64,000 nucleotides of DNA from Bin5 sp022827195 (GTDB lineage Bacteria > Chloroflexota > Anaerolineae > Caldilineales > Caldilineaceae). Location of the stretch: positions 4,216,001 to 4,280,000 of the forward strand of contig OZ242331.1 in the NCBI GenBank assembly GCA_965208275.1, read 5' to 3'. Under the pieces are notes generated by a model. It did not search any database and was not told where the DNA came from. It worked only from the letters and a program-made list of their open reading frames with translations. The stretch's first letter is position 1, and every line of letters starts with the position of its first letter. This document shows, in pieces, positions 33,250 through 40,684 of the stretch. A program made the translations under genes and the position numbers.

Positions 33250-34362
33250 ATGGATATCGACGTAGTCGAGCTTGCGAGCGAACTGATCGCGATGCCGTCG
33301 GAGACACCGACGAGCAACCGGGCGATTTCGGATTATCTGCGCGGCGTGCTGGAGGCGGGCGGCTTCGCGGTGGAAGAATGCGCCTACATTGACGAGTTCG
33401 ACGTGGAGAAGGTGAGCCTGGTGGCGCAGAAGGGCGCGGGCGCGGGCGGGCTGGGGCTGTTCAGCCATTCGGACACGGTGCCGGGCGACGCGGGCTGGGA
33501 GCCGTTCGCGCCGGAGGTGGTGGATGGGCGGCTGGTGGGCCGGGGCGCGGCCGACATGAAGGGGCCGCTGGCGGCGTCGGTTGCGGCGGCGTGCCGGTTC
33601 GATGCAGGCGATCTGAAACGTCCGCTGGTGATCGGCGTTACGGCGGACGAGGAACGGGCGCACGTGGGCGCGCACGACATTGTGGAGCGCTCGCAGACGT
33701 TGACGGGCGGCTGGCCGCAGTACTGCATCGTGTGTGAGCCGTCGGAGCTGCAACCGGTCTACGCGCACAAGGGCGGCGCCGGCATAACCGTGACGGCGCA
33801 CGGCGTCGCGGCGCACTCCAGTACCGACAGGGGCACGTCGGCCAACTTCCGGATCGCGCCGTTCCTGGCGGAGATGGCCGAGTTGGCACCCGTTTTCAAG
33901 AGCGAAGAACGTTTCCAGAACCCGCTTTTCGACCCGCCGACAAACGGTTTCAACATGGTGATCAGCGACGGCGATACCGCGACCAACGTGACTGCGGCGC
34001 GCACGGTGGCGCGCCTGAGCATCCGGGCGATGCCGGACGCATGCTTCGAGGAGGCGGTACAGATGGTGCTGGACCGCGCCGAAGCGCACGGCCTGGAGGT
34101 GCAGCACAGGAGCATCGGCCCCTTTTTCGCCAGCGCTGACGGCCCGCTGGCGCAAGCGGCCTGCCGGGCGACGGGTGCGCCGCGGGCGATCACCGTGCCC
34201 TACGGCACCGAGGCAGAATGCTACCAGGACTACATGGATGCGCTTGTGCTGGGCCCGGGCAGCATCGCCCAGGCGCACACGGTGGGCGAGTGGATTGCGG
34301 TGGCGCAGCTGCGGGAGGCGGTGGAGGTGTATACGCGGCTGATTGGGGAACTGTGCGGGTAG
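33250..34362 (+). CDS. M20 family metallopeptidase (ArgE/DapE-like)
   Basis: A 370-residue di-zinc M20 hydrolase. Metal and catalytic residues are all visible: His in LFSHSDTVPGD, Asp in GRGAADMKGP, the Glu pair in TADEERAHVGA, an acidic ligand near CEPSEL and the C-terminal His in SIAQAHTVGEW. The dimerisation (lid) domain lies between residues ~180 and ~290. It is most like acetylornithine deacetylase, but the substrate is not fixed. Its 3' end and downstream flank (34176-34424) recur at 40304-40556, bounding the accessory island. Confidence 0.92.
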   Translation: MDIDVVELASELIAMPSETPTSNRAISDYLRGVLEAGGFAVEECAYIDEFDVEKVSLVAQKGAGAGGLGLFSHSDTVPGDAGWEPFAPEVVDGRLVGRGAADMKGPLAASVAAACRFDAGDLKRPLVIGVTADEERAHVGAHDIVERSQTLTGGWPQYCIVCEPSELQPVYAHKGGAGITVTAHGVAAHSSTDRGTSANFRIAPFLAEMAELAPVFKSEERFQNPLFDPPTNGFNMVISDGDTATNVTAARTVARLSIRAMPDACFEEAVQMVLDRAEAHGLEVQHRSIGPFFASADGPLAQAACRATGAPRAITVPYGTEAECYQDYMDALVLGPGSIAQAHTVGEWIAVAQLREAVEVYTRLIGELCG

Positions 34363-34424
34363 GGGACGTGTGGCTGGTCGCGCCCGCTCTTGCGGCCTAT
34401 CGCGCGACCAGACCCGAGGATGAG
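34176..34424 (+). repeat. Island-flanking direct repeat, left copy (3' end of the M20 gene)
   Basis: From about 34176 to 34424 the sequence aligns with 40304-40556. It includes tacggcaccgaggc, ggcagcatcgcccaggcgca, and past the stop codon ggctggtcgcgcccgctctt and acccgagga. The copies diverge at maybe one base in eight or fewer. Homology stops exactly where an IS A-type end begins (34425). Confidence 0.8.
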
Positions 34425-34460
34425 CTTGGCCCCAGAAGCTGTACCACGAACTAAGCCATA
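34425..34460 (+). mobile_element. IS3-family A-type end
   Basis: gatgagcttggccccagaagctgtaccacgaact-like sequence (key part ttggccccagaagctg) marks another A-type end, immediately right of the M20 flank. The 220 bp after it hold no recognised coding remnant. Confidence 0.6.
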
Positions 34461-34681
34461 TGATGGAACATTTGACCCCAGCCCGCGGATGACCATGGGG
34501 GTTATTTCCTCGACATTGACCTCTTCGGTGAACGAACCGGAGCTACTTAAAGGGATTGGTTGGCGCCCCTCTTCGGGCCCAAGGCAATTACGTTTGCAAA
34601 AAAGGTCACTGCGGAGCAACTGCCTTTAGGTACCTTCCTCGCACGTAATTTCGTTTCTACTCCTTGTCCTCATTAAGTATG

Positions 34682-34985
34682 GTGAGCCCCAATCGTTGGA
34701 CCACGAAATGGGAAAAATAAAGTGCATTTAGGCGAATGCGGCCGGCTCTGACCGGCAACGGGCGGTCAGCTGCCCTTAAGTCACGAAGCGCTCATCCGCC
34801 GGCGTGCGATCGTCGGGACCTTGGCTAACCGTCTTGCTGGCTTCAAGCGCCTCCAGCGAAACCCGGAGCTTGCAGGCCGCCGTGTGTCGCCGCCGCTTCC
34901 TGGCCATCGTGCTGCCCCTCTGCAGGCAGGATGAGTTGCTCCATTATGCACCCTAGCTTGTGGTCGAGTTTTTGGGGCCAAGCTC
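34682..34985 (-). mobile_element. Internally deleted, non-autonomous IS3-family derivative (~304 bp)
   Basis: The left side is the B-type end (tgagccccaatcgttggacc, then cgaatgcggccgg) and the right side is an inverted A-type end (ttggggccaagctca at 34971-34985). Inside, a short minus-strand frame at 34776-34907 keeps the orfA start MARKRRRHTAACKLRV and SKTVSQ fused to tail sequence. orfB is absent. Both ends are present, so it could be mobilised in trans. Confidence 0.75.
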
Positions 34986-35023
34986 AGGCGGCGGCTCGAC
35001 ACAAACGATATGAGGAGAATAGA

Positions 35024-35191
35024 ATGACGCACTACAGGCGTAAGGTGGAAGAGATAGTGAAGATAGAGATTAGCCAAGGGGAGTTTGACGATTTAAGGGA
35101 ACTGCAAGAACAAAATCCACATTTCAGATTTAGTTGCAACAGGCACGAAGTGTGGATAGCGCGTAAACGGGGCTTCGATGCCAAAATTTGA
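35024..35191 (+). CDS. Small hypothetical protein
   Basis: A 55-residue protein, MTHYRRKVEEIVKIEISQGE to a stop at 35191, with tgaggag 6 bp before the ATG. It is charged and helical with one short beta-like end (HEVWIARKRGF). I know no family. It is followed 42 bp later by a small membrane protein gene with its own strong ribosome site, so the two probably form an operon. Lower G+C than the core genes. Confidence 0.5.
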   Translation: MTHYRRKVEEIVKIEISQGEFDDLRELQEQNPHFRFSCNRHEVWIARKRGFDAKI

Positions 35192-35233
35192 GTACCTGGA
35201 ACGCAAGTTCAAAAAACATTCCAGGAGGACCAT

Positions 35234-35491
35234 TTGAAAGGGCTAAAACGCTTTGGAACATACCTGGTTTTCATAGCCGCTGGTCTCATCATAGTCGCCG
35301 CTTTCGCAGTTCTAACCGCTGCCCCAGGCAATGCAAGCCACTTTATCCTCGAAGATGTCATCGAGCCTATCTGTTGTTTTATTCCGGCGTTACTGCTGGG
35401 CGGGCTTACAATCTCTTTACCGAAAATCTCAACAAAGAGGGCTCCGCGGAATGAACAGTTCGGAGTTGCCGGACAGGGCGAATCGGCCTGA
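35234..35491 (+). CDS. Small two-helix membrane protein
   Basis: An 85-residue protein from TTG 35234, which has a perfect aggagg 6 bp upstream. Two TM helices are predicted (GTYLVFIAAGLIIVAAF and PICCFIPALLLGGLTISL), followed by a short basic tail. Unknown family. It shares orientation with the 35024 gene. A role as an immunity or accessory protein for the toxin locus downstream is possible but unsupported. Confidence 0.55.
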   Translation: MKGLKRFGTYLVFIAAGLIIVAAFAVLTAAPGNASHFILEDVIEPICCFIPALLLGGLTISLPKISTKRAPRNEQFGVAGQGESA

Positions 35492-35562
35492 CGTGGCCGC
35501 CAGACCTGGATGCTTTAATCTCCGCAAAGATTATCGCTTGGACAGTTTGAGCGAATAGATGA

Positions 35563-35640
35563 GCTTGGCCCCAAAAGCTGGACCACAAGCTGAGGCGTAT
35601 TATGGAGCAATTCACCGAGCCTGTGGAGGGGCAGAACGGG
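35563..35640 (+). mobile_element. IS3-family A-type end and leader
   Basis: gcttggccccaaaagctgg at about 35566, then the conserved leader (attatggagcaattcaccga, cctgtggaggggcagaac) that precedes orfA in complete copies. Instead of orfA, the DNA continues into the 3' stub of an immunity gene at 35650. Confidence 0.75.
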
Positions 35641-35649
35641 GCCGAGAGC

Positions 35650-35703
35650 GCGGCGTTCAAGCCTCCGCCAGAGCGCGAAGTTCGTGTCAGGCACGTTAGG
35701 TAA
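35650..35703 (+). pseudogene. 3' stub of a second Imm11-like immunity gene
   Basis: Eighteen codons read AAFKPPPEREVRVRHVR and stop. The intact immunity protein downstream ends VAFTPLPEREIRVRHVR. The DNA similarity continues a few bases beyond the stop. The stub lies upstream of the toxin gene, directly joined to an IS leader. Confidence 0.8.
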
Positions 35704-35914
35704 GGTTGAGCGCCTACTGGCGGATTAGTGCGAACTAAACGGTAGACCGGAGTGGAAACTGCGGATAGCCAAGTCGGGCTTCTCATGAAAAAACTGGGAG
35801 TTTACCCTGGCGACGAGCAGAACGAGTCCAATTTTCAGCACTTCGCTGGCGATCCTCGATCCACGTGCGCGGTTTTCGTAGAGACGATCTTTCAGCAATA
35901 GGAAAACCATACCA

Positions 35915-38158
35915 ATGGCGAGCAAAAGAAAGAACAAGCCCGCTTTGGCTGCGCTGTCAGTGCCTGTGGCGGTGGCCTTGATTCTCAATACATTCGTTCA
36001 GCCGGTGCAAGCCACATTTGGGAGCGGTCGTCTGACCCCGTGTCCGGATTCGGTATTGGCAATTGGGAACGAAAAGATAGGCGATTTGCTGGCTCATTTG
36101 GATGACGCCGGGGAGGGTAGTTCGTTCTCTGGCGGGATGCAGGACGGAACGGAGGGGGAGGCTAACGAAGGGCAAGAAACAGCGGACCAGGGACCAGTAG
36201 CTACCGACAAGAATCCGAAACGCAGCGCGGATAATGAACGGAGCGCGGAAGATACTGTGGGGAGGGGCACCGAGTCCGATGGCCCTGAATCGAACTCAAG
36301 TAACGGCCAGGAGCAAACTGGCCTGTGGGGCACAATGGCAGAGTATTGGCGTCAACTTCGTGCACTGCGTTTGGAAATGCCTGAGCTCAGTCTGACGGAA
36401 GCCCGGGAAGCCTGGGAGCAGATCCTGAGTCTTCTAAATGAAATGCCTGAACTGAGTATCGGTGAGGCAAAGAAAGTCTGGCGCGAAATTCGCGCAATGC
36501 GGCTAGAGATGTCTGGCCTTGGCTTTGAGGAAGCAAAGGAGATTTGGGAACAGATACGCGAGCTGCAGGCCGAATTACCCAAGTTGAGTTTTGAGGAAGC
36601 AAAAGAGATTTGGAAACAGATAAGTAAACTGCAGGTCGAGTTTCCTGACCTGGGACTTGCCGGGACCAAGGAAATTTGGGAACAGATACGCGAGCTGCAG
36701 GCCGAATTACCCGATTTGAGCTTTGAGGAAGCACGGAAAGCAATGGGCCAGATCGGAGACATGCGCGTTGAAATGCCTGACCTGAGTTTTGAGGAGGTAC
36801 AGGCGGTCTGGCTACAACAGATTCGAATTCTTCAGTCAGAAATGCCCGACCCTAACTTTGGAAAAGCGTGGGAGCTTTGGCAGAAGATCAGAGGCTTGCA
36901 AGTAGACTTCCCTGACCTGAGTTTCAATGACGCGAGGGAGGCATGGAAACACATACAGGCAATGCAGATCGAGTTTCCTAACGTAGATGTTGGGAATGCA
37001 CAGGACTTTCTGAGCCAGCTGCGAGCCGTTCAAATAGGTGTGCCGGAAGTCAGTGATGATGAGGCAAGAGCCTTATGGGTACAGATTCAGCGGCTCAGTG
37101 AAAATGTATCTCCTCCAGATTTCCCCGAACTGGAGCGGGTTTTGCAACAGATTAAAGAACTGCGGCTTGAAGTTCCGTCCTTGGGTTTTGACGAGGCCAG
37201 AGAACTCTGGTTTGAATTGCAAGAGTTGAGAGGAGCATTGCCCGAACTGAGCTTCGAACAAGCTAAGGATCTGTGGTTGGAATTGAGGGATTTGAAGGAT
37301 GAGCTACCTGCGGCAGATGGAATATTCGATCTCGTCGTTCATCGCGCTGAACGGTTCTTGCGCGGACTGGGATTCGAAGACACCGACGGCGATGGTCATC
37401 TGAATTGGCCGGAAGGCACTCCGTTCGAAGGTCAAGATGTAAATCTGGAAGTTATTGTCACCGACGGCGCAGGCATCGCAATAGCCTTTGTGCCAGTTGG
37501 GGGCGATATTGTCGACGGCGTCGCTTTCCTCATTGGTAAGGACCCCTACACCGGCGAGTGCCTCACCCAATTGGAGCAGGTTCTGGTCGCAATCGCCATT
37601 ATTCCCCTTGTGCCTCTCTCTGTAAGGAGCGCCAGGGTTGCCGCAAAGCAGGTAGACAATTATTTGCCACTGGTAAAGAGAGGCTTAGTCGATTTTCTGC
37701 CCGATTCACCCGCTTCCGTGCGTCTCAGGCTGGTGTCCGGCCTTGTGCATCCCCGCTTCAAAGAGTTCCGCACAATGGCAGGAGAAGGTGCAACAACGGC
37801 ACAAGAGCTGGCTGACTCAATGAACATCTCAAAGTTCACGAGTACCAATTATCGCGAGTCTTTGCGCAGGTTTACAGGAATCAGCGAAGAAGCAGCCAGT
37901 GGCTTGGAGGCCCATCACATTTTGCCGCGGGAATTCGAAGAACAGTTTCTTAGACACGGAATTGAAACTGTCCATGACCCAAGGTTGATGGTCTGGGTAA
38001 ATCCGGATGAGCACAGGGCCTGGAGTAGCGCATACAGCAGTGCCTGGGCTGATTTTTTCGAAAGGACACCTGACGCAACCAGGCTGCAGGTCTTGGAAGA
38101 AGCTCGGGAACTCTCCGAGGAATACGGTTACAAAGTGCTATTCGAGCTTGCCGAGTGA
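35915..38158 (+). CDS. Secreted polymorphic-toxin-like protein: 22-residue repeat stalk, pre-toxin segment, DUF2380/HNH-like C-terminus
   Basis: 747 residues. A signal peptide (KRKNKPALAALSVPVAVALI..., cleavage after ~33) is followed by an acidic low-complexity stretch to ~140. Residues ~155-463 are fourteen back-to-back 22-residue repeats, consensus xPDLSFEEAxEIWxQIxEL. Next is an EF-hand-like loop (DTDGDGHLNWPE, ~490). A pre-toxin-like segment (PVGGDIVDGVAFLIGKD, then YTGECLTQLEQVLVAIAIIP) resembles the PT-TG linkers of polymorphic toxins. The last ~130 residues (LEAHHILPREFEEQF, HDPRLMVWVNPDEHRAW, ADFFERTPDATRLQVLEEA) resemble DUF2380/Tox-HNH nuclease-like domains, with an HH metal or catalytic pair near residue 666. 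The following gene looks like its immunity protein. Lower G+C, between IS derivatives. Confidence 0.7.
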   Translation: MASKRKNKPALAALSVPVAVALILNTFVQPVQATFGSGRLTPCPDSVLAIGNEKIGDLLAHLDDAGEGSSFSGGMQDGTEGEANEGQETADQGPVATDKNPKRSADNERSAEDTVGRGTESDGPESNSSNGQEQTGLWGTMAEYWRQLRALRLEMPELSLTEAREAWEQILSLLNEMPELSIGEAKKVWREIRAMRLEMSGLGFEEAKEIWEQIRELQAELPKLSFEEAKEIWKQISKLQVEFPDLGLAGTKEIWEQIRELQAELPDLSFEEARKAMGQIGDMRVEMPDLSFEEVQAVWLQQIRILQSEMPDPNFGKAWELWQKIRGLQVDFPDLSFNDAREAWKHIQAMQIEFPNVDVGNAQDFLSQLRAVQIGVPEVSDDEARALWVQIQRLSENVSPPDFPELERVLQQIKELRLEVPSLGFDEARELWFELQELRGALPELSFEQAKDLWLELRDLKDELPAADGIFDLVVHRAERFLRGLGFEDTDGDGHLNWPEGTPFEGQDVNLEVIVTDGAGIAIAFVPVGGDIVDGVAFLIGKDPYTGECLTQLEQVLVAIAIIPLVPLSVRSARVAAKQVDNYLPLVKRGLVDFLPDSPASVRLRLVSGLVHPRFKEFRTMAGEGATTAQELADSMNISKFTSTNYRESLRRFTGISEEAASGLEAHHILPREFEEQFLRHGIETVHDPRLMVWVNPDEHRAWSSAYSSAWADFFERTPDATRLQVLEEARELSEEYGYKVLFELAE

Positions 38159-38212
38159 CCGCAGAGGGGTGAGCGGCTTCCACGCTTCTCGAAGACCAAC
38201 ATTGAGGAAATC

Positions 38213-38827
38213 ATGACTTCTTCCGGAAAACTCAAGTACGAATCACTTTCTTTGCTGGCTGATCCAATGGCAGCTGAGCCTTATCGTCTTCGCAGCCGCC
38301 TCCCTGGCGATGCTGAAGCTCAGGGCCTTGATTTGAATGCGCTTTCACGGGGCGAGTCGCGGACAAAAAGGTCGATCCAGTTTGACGCCGCTCAAGGTTC
38401 GAAAGCGACCAATATTCTGTGGACGCAGCTTGTGACGCCTGTCTGCGTGTCAGGACGTGTAATACGCATCCTTAGCGAGAACGAAGTCAGCGGGTGGTCG
38501 ACGTACCCTGTGGAAGTTTTCGATCCGGGAGGCGAGCTGTTGGCGGACTACCACGGCCTTGTCGTTACAGGCGGGGTCTGCGACGCCGATTACAGCCGCA
38601 GCGCGGTGATAACGAAGCCGCCGCCTGCGCCCCGCGGCAAGAGCTACGACGTATACAAGGGGCTCTTCTTTGATGAGGATCAATGGGATGGCAGCGATAT
38701 GTTCTGGGTGGGGGGTGTTCGCGTCGTCGTGGAAAAGGTGAAGACGGTTTTTGAGAAAAGCGGGATCGAGAACGTGGCGTTCACTCCCTTGCCAGAGCGC
38801 GAAATTCGTGTCAGGCACGTCCGGTAG
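38213..38827 (+). CDS. Imm11/DUF1629-like immunity protein
   Basis: A 204-residue cytoplasmic protein, starting ATG with gagga upstream, 54 bp after the toxin gene. The C-terminal half has the DUF1629 pattern: ADYHGLVVTGG, SYDVYKGLFFDEDQWDGSD, MFWVGGVRVVVEKVKTVF and ENVAFTPLPER, corresponding to the 'DLF...i.vSerlk.alee.gltg..F.pl' motif of Imm11-type immunity proteins. These are known to be paired with DUF2380/HNH-like toxins in several bacteria. The assignment therefore rests on both sequence pattern and position. A stub of a related gene lies upstream at 35650. Confidence 0.65.
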   Translation: MTSSGKLKYESLSLLADPMAAEPYRLRSRLPGDAEAQGLDLNALSRGESRTKRSIQFDAAQGSKATNILWTQLVTPVCVSGRVIRILSENEVSGWSTYPVEVFDPGGELLADYHGLVVTGGVCDADYSRSAVITKPPPAPRGKSYDVYKGLFFDEDQWDGSDMFWVGGVRVVVEKVKTVFEKSGIENVAFTPLPEREIRVRHVR

Positions 38828-38842
38828 AATTGAACGCTGAGC

Positions 38843-39358
38843 TCGGCCCCAGAATCTGGACCACAAGCTGAGGTGTATATTGGAGCAATTCACCGAGCCT
38901 GTGGAGGGGTAGAACGGTGGTCAAGAAACGGCGGCGACACTCGGCGGCCTACAAGCTTCGGATTGTGCTGGAAGCGGTCGAAGGCAGCAAGACGATAGGT
39001 CAGTTGGCGAGGGAACACGAGATTCATGCTAACCTGATACGAGCCTGGAAACGGCAACTGCTGGAAGACGGACCCAGTGTCTTCGCCAGCAATAGCGAAC
39101 GCAAGCAGCGGGAACAGGAGGCACAAGAAGCAAGACTTCATGAACAGATCGGGCGGCTTAAGGTGGAACTTGAATGGCTGAAAGACAAAGTTGCCCGCTT
39201 ATGGCCGTGAGAAACAGCTTCTACAGCCATAGGGGGCCCCATCAGAGTCTCGACTTTCGCACGCCGGCGGAAGAGCACTTCGTGCTCTGTTCAGAGCCGG
39301 CCGCATTCGCCTAAATGCACCTTATTTTCCCCATTTCGTGGTCCAACGATTTGGGCCA
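38843..39358 (+). mobile_element. Non-autonomous IS3-family derivative with orfA only (~516 bp)
   Basis: The left A-type end (gctcggccccagaatctgg, ~38843) and the right B-type end (cgaatgcggccgg mirrored at 39296-39358, ending ccaacgatttgggcc) bracket a complete orfA. orfB, which supplies the DDE integrase core, is missing. Different ends and the orfA sequence tie together all the fragments listed elsewhere in this window. Confidence 0.8.
38917..39210 (+). CDS. IS3-family transposase OrfA
   Basis: A 97-residue OrfA starting GTG 38917 (MVKKRRRHSAAYKLRI). The helix-turn-helix (SKTIGQLAREHEIHANLIRA) recognises the IS end, and a leucine-zipper-like coiled coil follows (EQIGRLKVELEWLKDKVARL). Its N-terminal frame matches remnants at 14288, 15599, 16870 and 34776. 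Without OrfB it cannot transpose by itself; OrfA alone may act as a repressor. Confidence 0.85.
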   Translation: MVKKRRRHSAAYKLRIVLEAVEGSKTIGQLAREHEIHANLIRAWKRQLLEDGPSVFASNSERKQREQEAQEARLHEQIGRLKVELEWLKDKVARLWP

Positions 39359-39480
39359 ACCATAGCTCCACCCACCCTCACGGCCACCCCACTTCTATCG
39401 TCATCGCAGATCGTCAAGGCCTCTCTCACCGGCGACACCGGAGTTGGCGAAGGCACGGGCATAGGCATTGACACCAGGAC

Positions 39481-39527
39481 CATGACTTCGCCCGCCAATT
39501 GTCCGGCTGCGAAGTCATGTATATAAT
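39481..39527 (+). promoter_or_regulatory. Promoter overlapped by an 11-bp inverted repeat, upstream of the TA operon
   Basis: TTGTCC (39499-39504), a 17-bp spacer and an exact TATAAT (39522-39527) form a sigma70-like promoter. The arms catgacttcgc (39481-39491) and gcgaagtcatg (39509-39519) are a perfect inverted repeat that flanks the -35 and overlaps the spacer. The arrangement suits an autoregulatory operator for the antitoxin gene ~100 bp downstream. Confidence 0.65.
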
Positions 39528-39627
39528 GCCCTAACCAATCGATTTGCCGGAGAAGGCAGATACAGGGAATCGGGCCATACCGCCAGTCTGTGCGAAATAT
39601 GTATGAATGCCCAAAGGGATGAAAGTA

Positions 39628-39864
39628 ATGAACAACCGGATAACCATCAATCCACAAGTGTGTCACGGGCAGGCCTGCATCCAGGGCACGCGCATTCCTG
39701 TGTATCAGATCTTGCGAATGCTTGCATGTGGAGACAGCGTCGAAGAGCTCCTCCAGGAATATCCCTCTATAACTTGCGAAGATATCCTTGCCTGTTTTGA
39801 CTACGTAGCGTCCTTGGCCGAAGAGCAGGTGACCCCCCTTGAGGCGCTGGTCGACAGCGGATGA
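39628..39864 (+). CDS. DUF433 family antitoxin
   Basis: A 78-residue DUF433 protein starting MNNRITINPQVCHGQACIQG. The family pattern (GxacI.GTRIPVYQILRML, EEYPSITCEDILACFDY) includes a winged/homeodomain-like DNA-binding helix-turn-helix. DUF433 proteins serve as antitoxins for PIN-like toxins. Alternative ATGs at 39607 and 39619 exist; 39628 matches the family start. The stop overlaps the start of the next gene (ATGA), so translation is coupled. The inverted repeat in the promoter is a likely binding site. Confidence 0.88.
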   Translation: MNNRITINPQVCHGQACIQGTRIPVYQILRMLACGDSVEELLQEYPSITCEDILACFDYVASLAEEQVTPLEALVDSG

Positions 39865-40220
39865 GGATCTTTGTTGATGAAAACATCCCCCTCATGACCG
39901 TCACAGAACTTCGCTCCTTGGGACATGACGTTCACGACATTCGCGGCACTGTAGATGAAGGAATGCGGGATGACGCTCTGTGGGACATGGCACAGCAAGA
40001 AGAACGTATATTGATTACCACTGACAAGGGATTTACGCACTACCGGATGAGGCAACATCACGGCGTTCTTGTCATACAACTGCGACAACCAAACCGGCGC
40101 AAAATCCACGCGCGCATCATGCAAGCATTAACCCGTTTTCCCGATTCGGAATGGCCCGGTTTGCTAGTCGTTATGCGGGACATTGCCCAGAGCTCCTGGC
40201 GTGTTCAGGGCCGTCACTGA
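39861..40220 (+). CDS. DUF5615 PIN-like toxin
   Basis: A 119-residue Mut7-C/PIN-like protein. The acidic residues expected for a PIN nuclease are present: FVDENIPL, DIRGTVDEGMRDDALWDMA and ILITTDKGF. The TTDKGFTHYR stretch is diagnostic for DUF5615. It probably cleaves RNA when free of its antitoxin. It overlaps the DUF433 gene by four bases. Confidence 0.88.
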   Translation: MRIFVDENIPLMTVTELRSLGHDVHDIRGTVDEGMRDDALWDMAQQEERILITTDKGFTHYRMRQHHGVLVIQLRQPNRRKIHARIMQALTRFPDSEWPGLLVVMRDIAQSSWRVQGRH

Positions 40221-40269
40221 GTCCCACGCGAAGAACTCCCTCTATCTTCAACGCAGGAGTCGCGGTCAT

Positions 40270-40288
40270 GGCCAGTTTCCCACTGGCC
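40270..40288. other. Short perfect hairpin after the TA operon
   Basis: ggccagt-ttccc-actggcc is a perfect 7-bp stem with a 5-nt loop, 50 bp after the toxin stop. No T run follows, so terminator function is uncertain. Confidence 0.35.
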
Positions 40289-40303
40289 TGACTTTCACCG
40301 CCG

Positions 40304-40556
40304 ACTTGCGCGCCGCGCGCGCTCATCGTCCCCTACGGCACCGAGGCCGGGCGCTACCAGGAGTAAATGGAGGCGCTGGCGCCGGGCCCGGGCAGCATCG
40401 CCCAGGCGCACACGGTGGGCGAGTGGATCGCGGTGGCGCAGCTGCGGGAGGCGGTGGAGGTGTACGCGCGGCTGATTGGGGCGCTGTGCGGGTCAGGGGG
40501 CAGGGAGGCTGGTCGCGCCCGCTCTTGCGGCCGATGACGCCGCCGGACCCGAGGAA
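40304..40556 (+). repeat. Island-flanking direct repeat, right copy (decayed M20 3' end)
   Basis: This copy of 34176-34424 encodes PYGTEAGRYQE, then an in-frame TAA, then MEALAPGPGSIAQAHTVGEW and LREAVEVYARLIGALCG. It is a pseudogene fragment of the M20 peptidase, with the same downstream flank (gctggtcgcgcccgctcttg, cccgagga). Beyond 40556 the sequence continues into unique DNA before the dehydrogenase gene. Confidence 0.8.
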
Positions 40557-40684
40557 ACGTTGCCCGCGTCCACATCACTCCCCAAATCCGGCGGCCCGGC
40601 CCCAGTCATATTCCGGTCTTTGGGTGATCTTCTTCCAAGGCCGGAGCAAGGAACGGCGATCCGGCCGCGGGACTGCATTGCCGG

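Noticed and set aside
35725..35988. Minus-strand frame with two hydrophobic helices upstream of the toxin gene
   Set aside because: It overlaps the toxin signal peptide, has no ribosome site from its internal ATG, and the hydrophobicity could come from antisense of a signal peptide. It remains possible but is not supported.
36377..37303. 66-bp periodic DNA that might suggest a non-coding satellite
   Set aside because: The repeats keep the reading frame and conserve residues at the protein level; they are part of the toxin-like gene.
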